In this document: in pieces, positions 7,227 to 14,813 of the stretch | Numbering within the stretch: position 1 is the stretch's first letter | How the letters are laid out: each line of letters opens with the position of its first letter | From: an uncultured bacterium | GTDB taxonomy: Bacteria; Planctomycetota; UBA8108 | DNA: 14,922 nucleotides | Direction of reading: 5' to 3' | Assembly (NCBI GenBank): GCA_913050545.1 | Contig: CAJWZY010000021.1 | Coordinates: forward strand, 1-14,922 | Position numbers and translations under genes: made by a program | The notes under the pieces: generated by a model | Database searches by the model: none | The model's input: the letters and a program-made list of their open reading frames with translations, nothing else | Told to the model about the DNA's origin: nothing

Positions 7227-8180
7227 TCAACCTTTCAGCCCGATCTCGCGCAGGCGCTGCTGGAGATACTCACCGGCAGTTATGGGATCAAAACGCGGCG
7301 GCCTGTCCTCGCTCACAAACCTGTCCATGACTGTCAGATCACAGGCTGAAAAAGGGTGCACGAAGAAGGGAATGGAATAACGGGACTTGTTCACTGCCCG
7401 CTTTGGATTCGAGACCCGGTGGGTTGTTGCAGGAACGATTCCATTCGTCACCCTGGCGATCATGTCGCCGCTGTCGACCACGATCTGGCCGGATTCAGCC
7501 TCGACCGGAATCCATTCATTTTCGCGCGTCAGGATCTCGAGCCCACCCTGGGTCGCCTCGCACAGGAGCGTGATGAGGTTGATGTCCTCGTGGGGAGCTG
7601 ACCGGAAAGCCCCCGGGTCTACCTCGCCCTGCAATGGCGGGTAATGGATAATTCGGAGCACGTGGTTGCCATCGACGATCATGTCGGAAAAGATCCCGGC
7701 CGGCAGCTCAAAGAATTCCGCGATGCTCTGCAGCAGCAGGCGGGAGCAATTTTCAAGGCGGCGGAAGATCTCCAGCGCATGCTGGTGGAAAGCGGGAATT
7801 TCCCCGGGCCAGACGTTATCCGGATATTCCGCCCTGTAAGGATGGTCCTCGGGGAGATCCTGCCCTACCTGCCAGAATTCTTTCAGATCCGGTTTGTCGG
7901 AATCCTTGGCGTGCTCGATGCCGAAGGGTGTGTAGCCGCGCGCGCCGGCCTCGGTCCCGGCGTATTGCTTCTTGGCTTCCTCCTCGAGAGCGAAAAAACT
8001 TTCGAAGGCGTCATACCCTGACCTGATCAAGCCCGGGTCCACATCGTGGCCCTCGAGCTTGATGAAACCGCAGTCGAGCAGACCATTGCCAATAGTCTGA
8101 ACAAAATGATTCCGGCGCTCGGGATCACCGGAAATAAAATCTCCGAGATTGATGGTGGGAATACGGTCGTGGTCTGTCAA
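7227..8180 (-). CDS. 2-oxoglutarate/Fe(II)-dependent oxygenase, isopenicillin-N-synthase-like
   Basis: This is a 317-residue cytoplasmic oxygenase of the DIOX_N plus 2OG-FeII fold. The N-terminal part has IPTINLGDF and LLDCGFIKLEGHDV. The iron triad is H197 and D199 in APHEDINLITLL, plus H254 in ATTHRVSNP. R267 and S269 in SRYSIPFF give the R-x-S motif that binds the 2-oxoglutarate carboxylate in this group. All catalytic ligands are therefore present. The start is a TTG at 8180 with GGGGGTT about five bases before it; no in-frame ATG lies near the N-terminus. It is the first gene of the operon with the HD hydrolase and nucleoside transporter. Related proteins include isopenicillin N synthase, the ethylene-forming enzyme and fungal thymine 7-hydroxylase. 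The genomic partners favour a nucleobase or nucleoside substrate, but this is inference. Confidence 0.9.
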   Translation of the reverse strand: MTDHDRIPTINLGDFISGDPERRNHFVQTIGNGLLDCGFIKLEGHDVDPGLIRSGYDAFESFFALEEEAKKQYAGTEAGARGYTPFGIEHAKDSDKPDLKEFWQVGQDLPEDHPYRAEYPDNVWPGEIPAFHQHALEIFRRLENCSRLLLQSIAEFFELPAGIFSDMIVDGNHVLRIIHYPPLQGEVDPGAFRSAPHEDINLITLLCEATQGGLEILTRENEWIPVEAESGQIVVDSGDMIARVTNGIVPATTHRVSNPKRAVNKSRYSIPFFVHPFSACDLTVMDRFVSEDRPPRFDPITAGEYLQQRLREIGLKG

Positions 8181-8255
8181 TGGAACCCCCGCAAGAGCGA
8201 AAAAACTACGGGCCCATCAAGGTGCCCGGCAAATCAAATTATTACTGCGAATAGC

Positions 8256-8285
8256 TTGCAAGATATTGAAACAGGAATCTATCAT
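8256..8285 (+). promoter_or_regulatory. Candidate sigma-70 promoter for the exported nuclease
   Basis: TTGCAA at 8256-8261 (4 of 6 to TTGACA) and TATCAT at 8280-8285 (5 of 6 to TATAAT) are 18 bases apart, in an AT-rich stretch of the 173-bp divergent gap. Transcription would start near 8292, about 60 bases before the ATG at 8354. No comparable pair was found for the operon on the other strand. Confidence 0.4.
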
Positions 8286-8353
8286 CACTTGCTGGAGCGT
8301 GCCATGTTGTAACGTTCCCTTACGTGGACAGGTTCCTGACGAGGTTGAAAATT

Positions 8354-11300
8354 ATGCTCGCGAGCACGTTGATTCGCTCGGTAAACATCCTGCTGCTGAT
8401 CCTGCTCTGCCTCCCGCTGCAGGCCGGGCCGCAATGGGTCTTCAACGAGATCCTGGCCGACCCGGGCGCCGTCAACGATTCAAATAACAATGGCAGCTTC
8501 GACCCGGTAGAAGACGAGTTTCTCGAGCTCATCAACCTCTCTGGAGACGATGCCGACATCAGCGGCTGGACGATCTCCGACCTGGTCCGCGTGCGCCATG
8601 TCTTTCCCGGGGGAACCGTGGTTCCCGCCGACTGCGCCGTGGTGGTTTTCGGAAGTGGCCCACTCGGCCCCTCCGACAGCGGAGCCCTGCGCCTGACCTC
8701 CAGCTCCGGGATCCTGGCGCTCAACAACGGTGGCGACACCCTGACCCTCAGCACCGAGGCGGGAGCAGAGGTCGCCATCGCCGCCTATGGTTCCGAGGGC
8801 AACAACGACCAGTCCCTGGTGCTCGATCCGGACCTCGGGGAAACATGGGTCCAGCACTCTGAGGCCGGCACCTCCGGTGGAACGACCATGTCTCCCGGAA
8901 CACTCTCCGATGGTACACGGTTCGCGGGCTGCCTGCAGGGTCCCCCGCCTCCCCCGGCTTCGGGGTGGGTCATCAATGAGTTCCATCCAGCCCCTCTCGA
9001 TGGCGACGATGCGAACGGCGATGGATTGGTCGAAGAGAGCAACGATGAATTTGTAGAGCTCGTCAACCTGACCGGCAGTGAGCAGGACATCTCCAACTGG
9101 GCACTTGCAGATGAGACAACCGTGCGCCACCTGTTCCTTCCCGGGACCGTGGTTGCCGACAACTGCGCCGTGGTGGTTTTCGGAGGAGGAGGAATCAACC
9201 TCCCGGAGAGTGGAGCTCTTTCCCAGCCCGCCTCATCCGGCGCGCTGGACCTCGGTGACTCAGCGGACACCATCTCGTTCTCCAATGAAGACGGCCAGGT
9301 GCTTGCCCGGGCAACCTACACCGAGGCCTCCCCCGGAGAATCCTCCACCCGCTCGCCGGATACAGAGGGGGATTTCATCCCCCACTCAACAGCCGACGGC
9401 AGTGGCGGTATGGGGTTTTCCCCCGGCACGCTCCTTGATGGAACACGCTTCGGCGGCTGTCCACAGCAGGCGCCTGTCCCTGAAGGAGTAGAGATCTGGG
9501 TGGTACAGGGAGCCGGGATGTTCTCAGCCCTCGATGGCGAGGACGTGCTCCTGGCCGCCAACATCGTAACCGGGGTGATCCGCACAGGGTTCTTCCTCCA
9601 GACTCCCGAGGAACGCAGCGATGGCGACGAAGAAACCTCTGACGGGATCTTTGTCTATACCACCACTCCTCCCGAGGTCCAGGTCGGTGACCTCGTCGAT
9701 GTGGTCGGCACGGTGCAGGAATTTTTCGAATGGACCGAAATCTCCACTCCACGTATCACGACCCTTGAGAGTGGTGTCGAGCTGCCCGAGCCCGTCATCT
9801 TTGACGAGACCCTTCCTTCACCCCTCAGGCCCCAGCCTGAAAACGAGCTGGAGCGCTATGAAAACATGCTGGTGGAATTCAGCGGCGGCCTGGTACTCAG
9901 CTCGCTCGACCGCTACGGCAACTGCTTTGCTACCGCCGGCAGCCAGAGAACGTTTCGAGAACCGGGCATCCTCCACCCCGGCGAACCCGGGCTGCCGGCC
10001 TGGGACGGGAATCCGGAAATCCTCGAGATAGATCCGGACGCACAGGGTCTGGCTGACATCGATCCTGCACCGGGAGCGGTTATCAAGCTCTGCCGGGGCC
10101 CAATGGCCTTTCGCTACGGGCACTACAGGATCAACCCGGATGTCCTCGAGGTTGATGACAATCCGGCTGCCACAGCGGTCCGGAACCGGGAGGCCGGAGA
10201 ATTCACAATCGCCACATTGAACCTCAGGCTCTTTGTAGATTCAGTCGACGACCCGTCCCTCAACGAGACCGTCATCAGCCCGGAGGAAGAAGAAACCCGC
10301 CTTGCCAAGCACTCTCTCACCATCCGCGAAATACTGGGGAAGCCCGACATCATCTGCCTGCAGGAAGTGGAGAACCTCGAGATACTGCAGAGCCTTGCCG
10401 AGCGGCTCTGGCTCGATGACGACAGCGCGGTCTACATCCCCTACCTCACCGCGGGAAGTGACCTCGGCGGCCGCAACAACGGCCTGCTGGTGAGCGACCT
10501 GATCGAGGTGGAGAGTATCGAGCCAACAGGCGCTGAGGCGACCTTCCCACTCGGTGACCGCGACGTGCAGACCTTCACCCGGCCTCCGCAGCTCCTGACA
10601 GGCTATTACCTCGGCACAAAAGAGCCCTTCCCCTTGACTGTACTGAACCTTCACCTGCGCTCCCTGATCAATATCGATGACCCGGCGCAGGGAAACTTTG
10701 TTCGACAGAAGAGGCTTGCCCAGGCCCGTTTCATCGCAGAAACGGCCCAGGTTATCCAGCAGGAGACTCCCGGGGTGAACCTGGTAGTGGCCGGAGATTT
10801 CAACGCCTTCGAATTCACCGATGGGTATATCGACACCCTGGGGATCATCACCGGCCTCGAGGAGGAAGGCGGCGCCCTCCTGGCGGGCGAGACACTGGTC
10901 GACCCACCACTGTCCAACCAGGTTCTCTCCCTCGATCCCCTCGAGCGCTATTCAACCTCCTACCTCGGCAATGCTCATGCCCTCGATCATATCCTGACCT
11001 CGAGTGCCCTCGAGCCGCTGGTCACTGGAGTCCAGTACGGACGCTCGAATGCGGATGCGCCTGTGGGCAGAGACAACGACCCGACAACCCCGGTCGGGGC
11101 GTCGGACCATGATGGCCTCGTGGTATTTATCCAGGCGGGGAACGCTGCGGCCGGTTCAACCCGGTTCATTCGGGGTGATTTTGATACAGACGGGGCCCTC
11201 TCGATCACAGATGCCATTGCCCTCCTGAATTTCCTCTTCCTCGGTACGCCAGATTCAAGCTGTTCCCAGGCAGGCGATGCTAATAGCGATGGCAACGTGG

Positions 11301-11428
11301 ACATTACCGATGGGATCAGCCTGCTCGGCTTCCTCTTCCTCGGCAGGGAGGCCCCACCGGCTCCCTTCCCGGACTGCGGGATCGACCCGGTGGTGAGTGA
11401 CTGCCGGAGCTACCCGGCCTGCCAGTGA
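8354..11428 (+). CDS. Exported multidomain nuclease: two lamin-tail domains, OB-fold, EEP nuclease domain, dockerin-like C-terminus
   Basis: This 1024-residue protein is predicted to be secreted. I start at the ATG 8354 because GAGG lies nine bases upstream and the first 24 residues (VNILLLILLCLPLQA at the core) form a clean signal peptide; a GTG at 8324 in frame lacks a ribosome site. Domains: lamin-tail domain 1, about 28-190; lamin-tail domain 2, about 205-370; an OB-like domain, about 380-476, of the type found in extracellular nucleases; an endonuclease/exonuclease/phosphatase domain, about 617-926. Its active-site set is complete: TLNLRLF, ICLQEVEN, NLHLRS, VVAGDFNAF, LDHILTS and ASDHDGLVV. 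Residues about 937-1024 hold two EF-hand/dockerin-like repeats (GDFDTDGALSITDA and GDANSDGNVDITDG). DNase or phosphodiesterase activity is likely; the actual substrate is untested. It is divergent from the nucleoside operon. Confidence 0.9.
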   Translation: MLASTLIRSVNILLLILLCLPLQAGPQWVFNEILADPGAVNDSNNNGSFDPVEDEFLELINLSGDDADISGWTISDLVRVRHVFPGGTVVPADCAVVVFGSGPLGPSDSGALRLTSSSGILALNNGGDTLTLSTEAGAEVAIAAYGSEGNNDQSLVLDPDLGETWVQHSEAGTSGGTTMSPGTLSDGTRFAGCLQGPPPPPASGWVINEFHPAPLDGDDANGDGLVEESNDEFVELVNLTGSEQDISNWALADETTVRHLFLPGTVVADNCAVVVFGGGGINLPESGALSQPASSGALDLGDSADTISFSNEDGQVLARATYTEASPGESSTRSPDTEGDFIPHSTADGSGGMGFSPGTLLDGTRFGGCPQQAPVPEGVEIWVVQGAGMFSALDGEDVLLAANIVTGVIRTGFFLQTPEERSDGDEETSDGIFVYTTTPPEVQVGDLVDVVGTVQEFFEWTEISTPRITTLESGVELPEPVIFDETLPSPLRPQPENELERYENMLVEFSGGLVLSSLDRYGNCFATAGSQRTFREPGILHPGEPGLPAWDGNPEILEIDPDAQGLADIDPAPGAVIKLCRGPMAFRYGHYRINPDVLEVDDNPAATAVRNREAGEFTIATLNLRLFVDSVDDPSLNETVISPEEEETRLAKHSLTIREILGKPDIICLQEVENLEILQSLAERLWLDDDSAVYIPYLTAGSDLGGRNNGLLVSDLIEVESIEPTGAEATFPLGDRDVQTFTRPPQLLTGYYLGTKEPFPLTVLNLHLRSLINIDDPAQGNFVRQKRLAQARFIAETAQVIQQETPGVNLVVAGDFNAFEFTDGYIDTLGIITGLEEEGGALLAGETLVDPPLSNQVLSLDPLERYSTSYLGNAHALDHILTSSALEPLVTGVQYGRSNADAPVGRDNDPTTPVGASDHDGLVVFIQAGNAAAGSTRFIRGDFDTDGALSITDAIALLNFLFLGTPDSSCSQAGDANSDGNVDITDGISLLGFLFLGREAPPAPFPDCGIDPVVSDCRSYPACQ

Positions 11429-11480
11429 ATCCCGGTCTATTTACTTGCACGAGCTTCGGTATGAGGGATAGAGTCTGAGA

Positions 11481-11494
11481 CCCCCTTCAGGGGG
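11481..11494 (+). promoter_or_regulatory. Small GC hairpin just before the thymidine kinase ribosome site
   Basis: CCCCC (11481-11485) and GGGGG (11490-11494) form a 5-bp stem with a TTCA loop. It ends two bases before the strong Shine-Dalgarno GGAGG (11497-11501), which is itself well spaced from the ATG at 11506. The hairpin could affect ribosome access or mRNA stability. No run of T follows, so it is not a typical terminator. Confidence 0.35.
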
Positions 11495-11505
11495 CTGGAG
11501 GAAAA

Positions 11506-12120
11506 ATGGCAAAGCTCTATTTTCGATACGGCACTGTCGGCAGCGCCAAGACATTGAACCTGCTGGCGGTTGCTCACAACTACGAGCGCCAGGGTAAGCC
11601 GGTGGTCGTCATGAAGCCCGCTGTGGACACCCGCTTTGGCACCTCGAAGGTTGCCTCGCGAGCAGGCCTCAACCGGGAGGCCGACCTTCTGCTCGAAGCT
11701 GACACCGAGGTACCCGCCAACCTGCTGGAGGCCTGCAATTGCATCCTGGTAGACGAGGCCCAGTTCCTCTCCGCTTTCGTGATCAACCAGCTGTGGGAAA
11801 TTACAACCGGCAGGAACATCCCGGTGATCTGTTACGGCCTGCGCACTGACTTTCGCACGCACCTGTTCGAGGGAAGCCGCCGACTGCTCGAGCTGGCCGA
11901 CAGTATCGAAGAGATCAAGACCACCTGCACCGACTGCAACCGGAAGGCTGTCTTCAATCTCAAATCAGTCGATGGGAAACCGACCCTCGATGGACCTTCG
12001 AGAACCCTGGGCTGCGAAGAGCTCTACCTGCCTGTCTGCCCCACCCACTACGCCGAGAAGCTCGGCCTCAGCGCCGGAGAGCTCAACGAACTCCTGGGCA
12101 CTCCCGAGGAGACTGTCTGA
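11506..12120 (+). CDS. tdk: Thymidine kinase, type II (TK1-like)
   Basis: The 204-residue cytoplasmic enzyme phosphorylates thymidine with ATP in the salvage pathway. Landmarks: a P-loop region FRYGTVGSAKTLNLL (G9 to T16), the catalytic-base motif DEAQFL with E84, YGLRTDF at 110-116, and a structural zinc site from C141, C144 (CTDC), C178 and H181 (VCPTH). LYLPVCPTHY corresponds to the thymidine-binding lasso end. Length is normal for the family. The P-loop is odd: the sixth position is alanine (G-T-V-G-S-A-K-T) where the Walker A consensus has glycine. Some family members seem to vary here, so activity is not excluded. The start is well supported by GGAGG five bases from the ATG's left side. 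It follows the exported nuclease in the same direction after 77 bases and may be co-transcribed or have its own promoter. Confidence 0.94.
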   Translation: MAKLYFRYGTVGSAKTLNLLAVAHNYERQGKPVVVMKPAVDTRFGTSKVASRAGLNREADLLLEADTEVPANLLEACNCILVDEAQFLSAFVINQLWEITTGRNIPVICYGLRTDFRTHLFEGSRRLLELADSIEEIKTTCTDCNRKAVFNLKSVDGKPTLDGPSRTLGCEELYLPVCPTHYAEKLGLSAGELNELLGTPEETV

Positions 12121-12251
12121 GCCCCGGCCAGGCGAAAAATGATAGTAGCCTTGAAAGTGGCGTTCGTAGTTAACTATTGAGTCACGGAGGGCGGCAAGGC
12201 AGCCCCCGGCCGGCAAATACCTGAAACCTGTGTGCTCGGAGAGACAAGACA

Positions 12252-13100
12252 ATGAAGTTTGGAATGAACCTGTTGCTGTGGAGCGGAGGCATCGAAGAAG
12301 AACACTACCCGGTGCTCGAGATGCTGAAAGAGGCCGGCTTTGACGGAGTCGAGATCCCTCTCTTCGCCTACGATGTCGACCAGTGCGCCGCCCTCGGCAA
12401 GAAGCTCGATGAGCTGGGACTCGAGAGAACTGCGGTTACCGTACGAAACGAGGAAGACAACCCGATCAGTCCGGATGCTGCAGTAAGAGCTGCAGGTGTC
12501 GACCTCAACAAGCAGGCACTTGACTGCTGCCAGGCTCTCGGCGCCGACTTCCTCTGCGGACCTTTTCACTCCGCGCTCGGCGTCTTCAGCGGCTCCGGCC
12601 CCACCGCCGACGAGCTGGCCTGGGGAGCCGACAGCATGCGTGCGGTTGCCGAGCATGCCGCCACCTGTGGGGTGACCCTGGCGGTTGAGTACCTCAACCG
12701 GTTCGAATGCTACTTCCTCAACACGGCGGAGAACACCGCCCGCTTCATCGAGACCGTCGACCATCCCAACTGCAAGATGATGTACGACACCTTCCACGCC
12801 AATATCGAGGAGAAGGGCGTCGCCGAGGCGATCCGCACCTGCAGCGAGCACACCGTCCACGTTCACATCTCAGAAAACGACCGCTCGACGCCCGGCAGCG
12901 GCAACGTCGACTGGAACACCACCTTCGACACCCTCAAGGAAACGGGTTACGAGGGCTGGATGATGGTCGAGGCCTTCGGACTCGCCCTGCCCGAGCTGGC
13001 GGCCGCCACCAAGATCTGGCGCCGCATGTACGAGAGCGAGGAGCAGCTGGCCCGAGACTCTCTCAGCTTCATGAAGTCCGAGTGGGCGAAGCGCGCCTGA
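12252..13100 (+). CDS. Sugar epimerase/isomerase of the xylose-isomerase-like TIM barrel family (ketose 3-epimerase-like)
   Basis: This 282-residue cytoplasmic protein resembles D-tagatose/D-psicose 3-epimerases and hydroxypyruvate isomerases. The metal and catalytic set is complete: E146 in LAVEYLNRFE, D179 in MMYDTFHANIEE, H205 and R211 in HVHISENDRSTPGSG, and E240 in MMVEAFG. Each lies exactly six residues before the matching residue of the Agrobacterium psicose epimerase (E152, D185, H211, R217, E246), which supports a true epimerase-type active site. The two catalytic glutamates are E146 and E240. A ribosome site (GGAGAG) lies nine bases before the ATG. The sulfatase gene begins one base after its stop, so the two are almost certainly one operon. 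The substrate is likely a ketose or related sugar released from a glycan, but it cannot be named from sequence. Confidence 0.88.
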   Translation: MKFGMNLLLWSGGIEEEHYPVLEMLKEAGFDGVEIPLFAYDVDQCAALGKKLDELGLERTAVTVRNEEDNPISPDAAVRAAGVDLNKQALDCCQALGADFLCGPFHSALGVFSGSGPTADELAWGADSMRAVAEHAATCGVTLAVEYLNRFECYFLNTAENTARFIETVDHPNCKMMYDTFHANIEEKGVAEAIRTCSEHTVHVHISENDRSTPGSGNVDWNTTFDTLKETGYEGWMMVEAFGLALPELAAATKIWRRMYESEEQLARDSLSFMKSEWAKRA

Positions 13101-13101
13101 G

Positions 13102-14469
13102 ATGAATTACCCAGAAACGAAGCTGCCGCCCCTGAGAATGTTCGTGGGATTTCTTGCCGTCCTCTTGCTGTGCTCGACGGTCGGGGCCGCCGCAGACCGC
13201 CCGAATATCCTCATCATCCTCGCCGATGACCTCGGCTACGGAGACCTGTCGAGCTACGGAGGCAAGGACATCCGGACCCCGAATGTCGACGGGATTGGCG
13301 CGAGGGGAATGCGCTTCGAGAACTTCTACGCCAACTGCCCGGTCTGCTCTCCCACCCGGGCCTCCCTCCTGAGCGGACGGTACCCGGCGATGGCCGGGGT
13401 GCCCGGAGTCATCCGGACGCATGCGACAAACAACTGGGGCTACCTGCGCCAGGATGCCAGGCTCCTGCCGGGGCTGCTTAAAAAGGCCGGATATCACACC
13501 GCCATCGTCGGCAAGTGGCACCTCGGCCTCATGGAAGAAAACCATCCCCTCTCACGCGGCTTTGATTTCTTCCACGGCTTCCTCGGCGACATGATGGACG
13601 ACTACTACAAGCATCGCCGACACAACATCAACTACATGCGCAAGGGCCGCGAGACCATCGATCCCGGGGGGCATGCCACCGATCTCTTCTCGGACTGGGC
13701 GGTCGATTACATTCTCTCCAGAAAGGAAAAGAAGGAACCCTTCTGCCTCTATCTCGCCTACAACGCCCCCCACACCCCGATCCAGCCTCCGAAAGAATGG
13801 GTCGAGAAGATCACCAAGAGACAACCCGGGATCAGTGGCAAGCGGGCAAAACTGGTCGCGCTTATCGAGCACATGGACCACGGCATCGGCAAGGTACTCG
13901 ACGCCCTCGAAAAAACCGGCCAGGCAGAAAACACCCTGGTGATCTTCACCTCCGACAACGGGGGACAGGTCAATGTCGGCGCCAACAATGGCCCGCTCAA
14001 GGCCGGCAAAGGAACCGTCTACGAAGGCGGCATCAAGGTGCCGGCGCTGGCTTCCTGGCCTGGGCGAATCGCTCCCGGCAGCAACTGCAAGAGGGTCTCC
14101 CTGACCATGGACATCCTCCCCACTCTTCTCGAGGCCCTCTCGGTCACCTCCGATGAGCCCTTCGATGGAGTGAGCTTTCTCAGCGAGCTGAGGGGAAAAA
14201 AACGGGCTGAAGCCAAACGGGAAATTTACTTCATTCGCAGGGAGGGCGGCACAGCCTACGGCGGCAAGACGATCGAGGCCCTGCGCTGGGGAAACTGGAA
14301 GCTCCTGCAGAACAGCCCCTTCCAGCCCCTGGAGCTCTACAACCTCGAAGCCGACCCTCTCGAGGCCACCAACCTCGCCGGCAAAGAGCGCGGTGTTTTC
14401 AGGGATCTCTCAGCACGCCTTCGCCGGGAGCTGCAGCGCTATGGCACGGTTCCCTGGCAGAAACCCTGA
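13102..14469 (+). CDS. Exported formylglycine-dependent sulfatase (arylsulfatase family)
   Basis: This is a 455-residue type I sulfatase with an N-terminal signal peptide (hydrophobic core VGFLAVLLLC, likely cleavage near GAAA). The catalytic motif C-x-P-x-R is C82-SPTR, followed by ASLLSGR, so C82 should be converted to formylglycine. Calcium and substrate residues are visible: ADD at 41-43, K138 and H140 in GKWHLG, H224 in NAPHTP, SDNGG with D285 and N286, and K303 in KAGKGTVYEGG. Length and the small C-terminal subdomain (WGNWKLLQ, then LYNLEADPLEATNLA) are normal. The start at 13102 is one base after the epimerase stop; an in-frame ATG at 13138 would give a shorter, more typical signal peptide, and neither has a strong ribosome site. 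It probably acts outside the cytoplasm on sulfated glycans or sulfate esters. No maturation enzyme is encoded here. Confidence 0.95.
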   Translation: MNYPETKLPPLRMFVGFLAVLLLCSTVGAAADRPNILIILADDLGYGDLSSYGGKDIRTPNVDGIGARGMRFENFYANCPVCSPTRASLLSGRYPAMAGVPGVIRTHATNNWGYLRQDARLLPGLLKKAGYHTAIVGKWHLGLMEENHPLSRGFDFFHGFLGDMMDDYYKHRRHNINYMRKGRETIDPGGHATDLFSDWAVDYILSRKEKKEPFCLYLAYNAPHTPIQPPKEWVEKITKRQPGISGKRAKLVALIEHMDHGIGKVLDALEKTGQAENTLVIFTSDNGGQVNVGANNGPLKAGKGTVYEGGIKVPALASWPGRIAPGSNCKRVSLTMDILPTLLEALSVTSDEPFDGVSFLSELRGKKRAEAKREIYFIRREGGTAYGGKTIEALRWGNWKLLQNSPFQPLELYNLEADPLEATNLAGKERGVFRDLSARLRRELQRYGTVPWQKP

Positions 14470-14499
14470 TCCTTCCCGCCCGGTTTGAAGGCCGACAGC

Positions 14500-14515
14500 C
14501 AGCAGCCTTCTGCTG
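14500..14515 (+). terminator. Weak stem-loop downstream of the sulfatase
   Basis: CAGCAG and CTGCTG form a 6-bp stem with a CCTT loop 31 bases after the sulfatase stop. A nested alternative pairs GACAGC (from 14494) with GCTGTC. The tail lacks a T-run, so intrinsic termination is doubtful. Confidence 0.3.
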
Positions 14516-14527
14516 TCTCAATCCCCT

Positions 14528-14557
14528 ATTGGTGTCCCCAGACCACACATCACCAAT
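14528..14557. repeat. Inverted repeat ATTGGTG / CACCAAT, possible operator
   Basis: Two perfect 7-base arms (14528-14534 and 14551-14557) are separated by 16 bases. Arm centres are 23 bases apart, about two helical turns, which suits either a protein-binding site or an RNA hairpin with a large loop. It lies at the left end of the AT-rich region. Confidence 0.35.
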
Positions 14558-14652
14558 TATGGCTTAAAAACGTCGTTTATAGGATGCTGACCTGTTAAAT
14601 GGCCCAAAATAGGCCTCTAAAAGGCTAGAAGTATTGCTATCCGGAAGAAAAG

Positions 14653-14694
14653 ATGCTTATTTTCTGTCTAAAACTATGCTTTTCAAGTAAGTGA
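14653..14694 (+). CDS. Possible 13-residue leader peptide upstream of ilvB
   Basis: ATG at 14653 is preceded by GGAAG six bases upstream and opens MLIFCLKLCFSSK, ending in TGA at 14692-14694. It contains three leucines and one isoleucine, and leader peptides that attenuate branched-chain amino-acid operons are rich in these. The enrichment is modest and no clear terminator/antiterminator pair was found. The promoter candidate at 14698 lies after it, so both cannot drive the same transcript. Speculative. Confidence 0.15.
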   Translation: MLIFCLKLCFSSK

Positions 14695-14697
14695 GTC

Positions 14698-14726
14698 TTG
14701 AACAAGTCCAAAATAGACGATAAATT
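14698..14726 (+). promoter_or_regulatory. Candidate sigma-70 promoter for ilvB
   Basis: TTGAAC (14698-14703, 4 of 6) and TAAATT (14721-14726, 4 of 6) are separated by the ideal 17 bases in AT-rich DNA. Transcription would start near 14733, leaving a leader of about 105 bases before the ATG at 14839. Confidence 0.35.
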
Positions 14727-14813
14727 CGTATCTTTCGTAGTTTCCCCTGCAAAAAGACTGCAGCGGGCTCAGAAAGCACTAAAAGGCTCCTTGAAGCGGC
14801 TTTAATCCATGGA

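Noticed and set aside
8324..8353. GTG at 8324 as the start of the exported nuclease
   Set aside because: No ribosome site precedes it, and it would place a charged stretch before the signal peptide. The ATG at 8354 has GAGG and a clean signal sequence.
11445..11473. TTGCAC and ATAGAG as a separate tdk promoter
   Set aside because: Both boxes match the consensus poorly and the spacing was chosen by eye; not strong enough to list.
12151..12177. TTGAAA with TAACTAT as a promoter for the epimerase-sulfatase unit
   Set aside because: The -35 is good but the -10 is at most 14-15 bases away, which is too short for a normal sigma-70 promoter.
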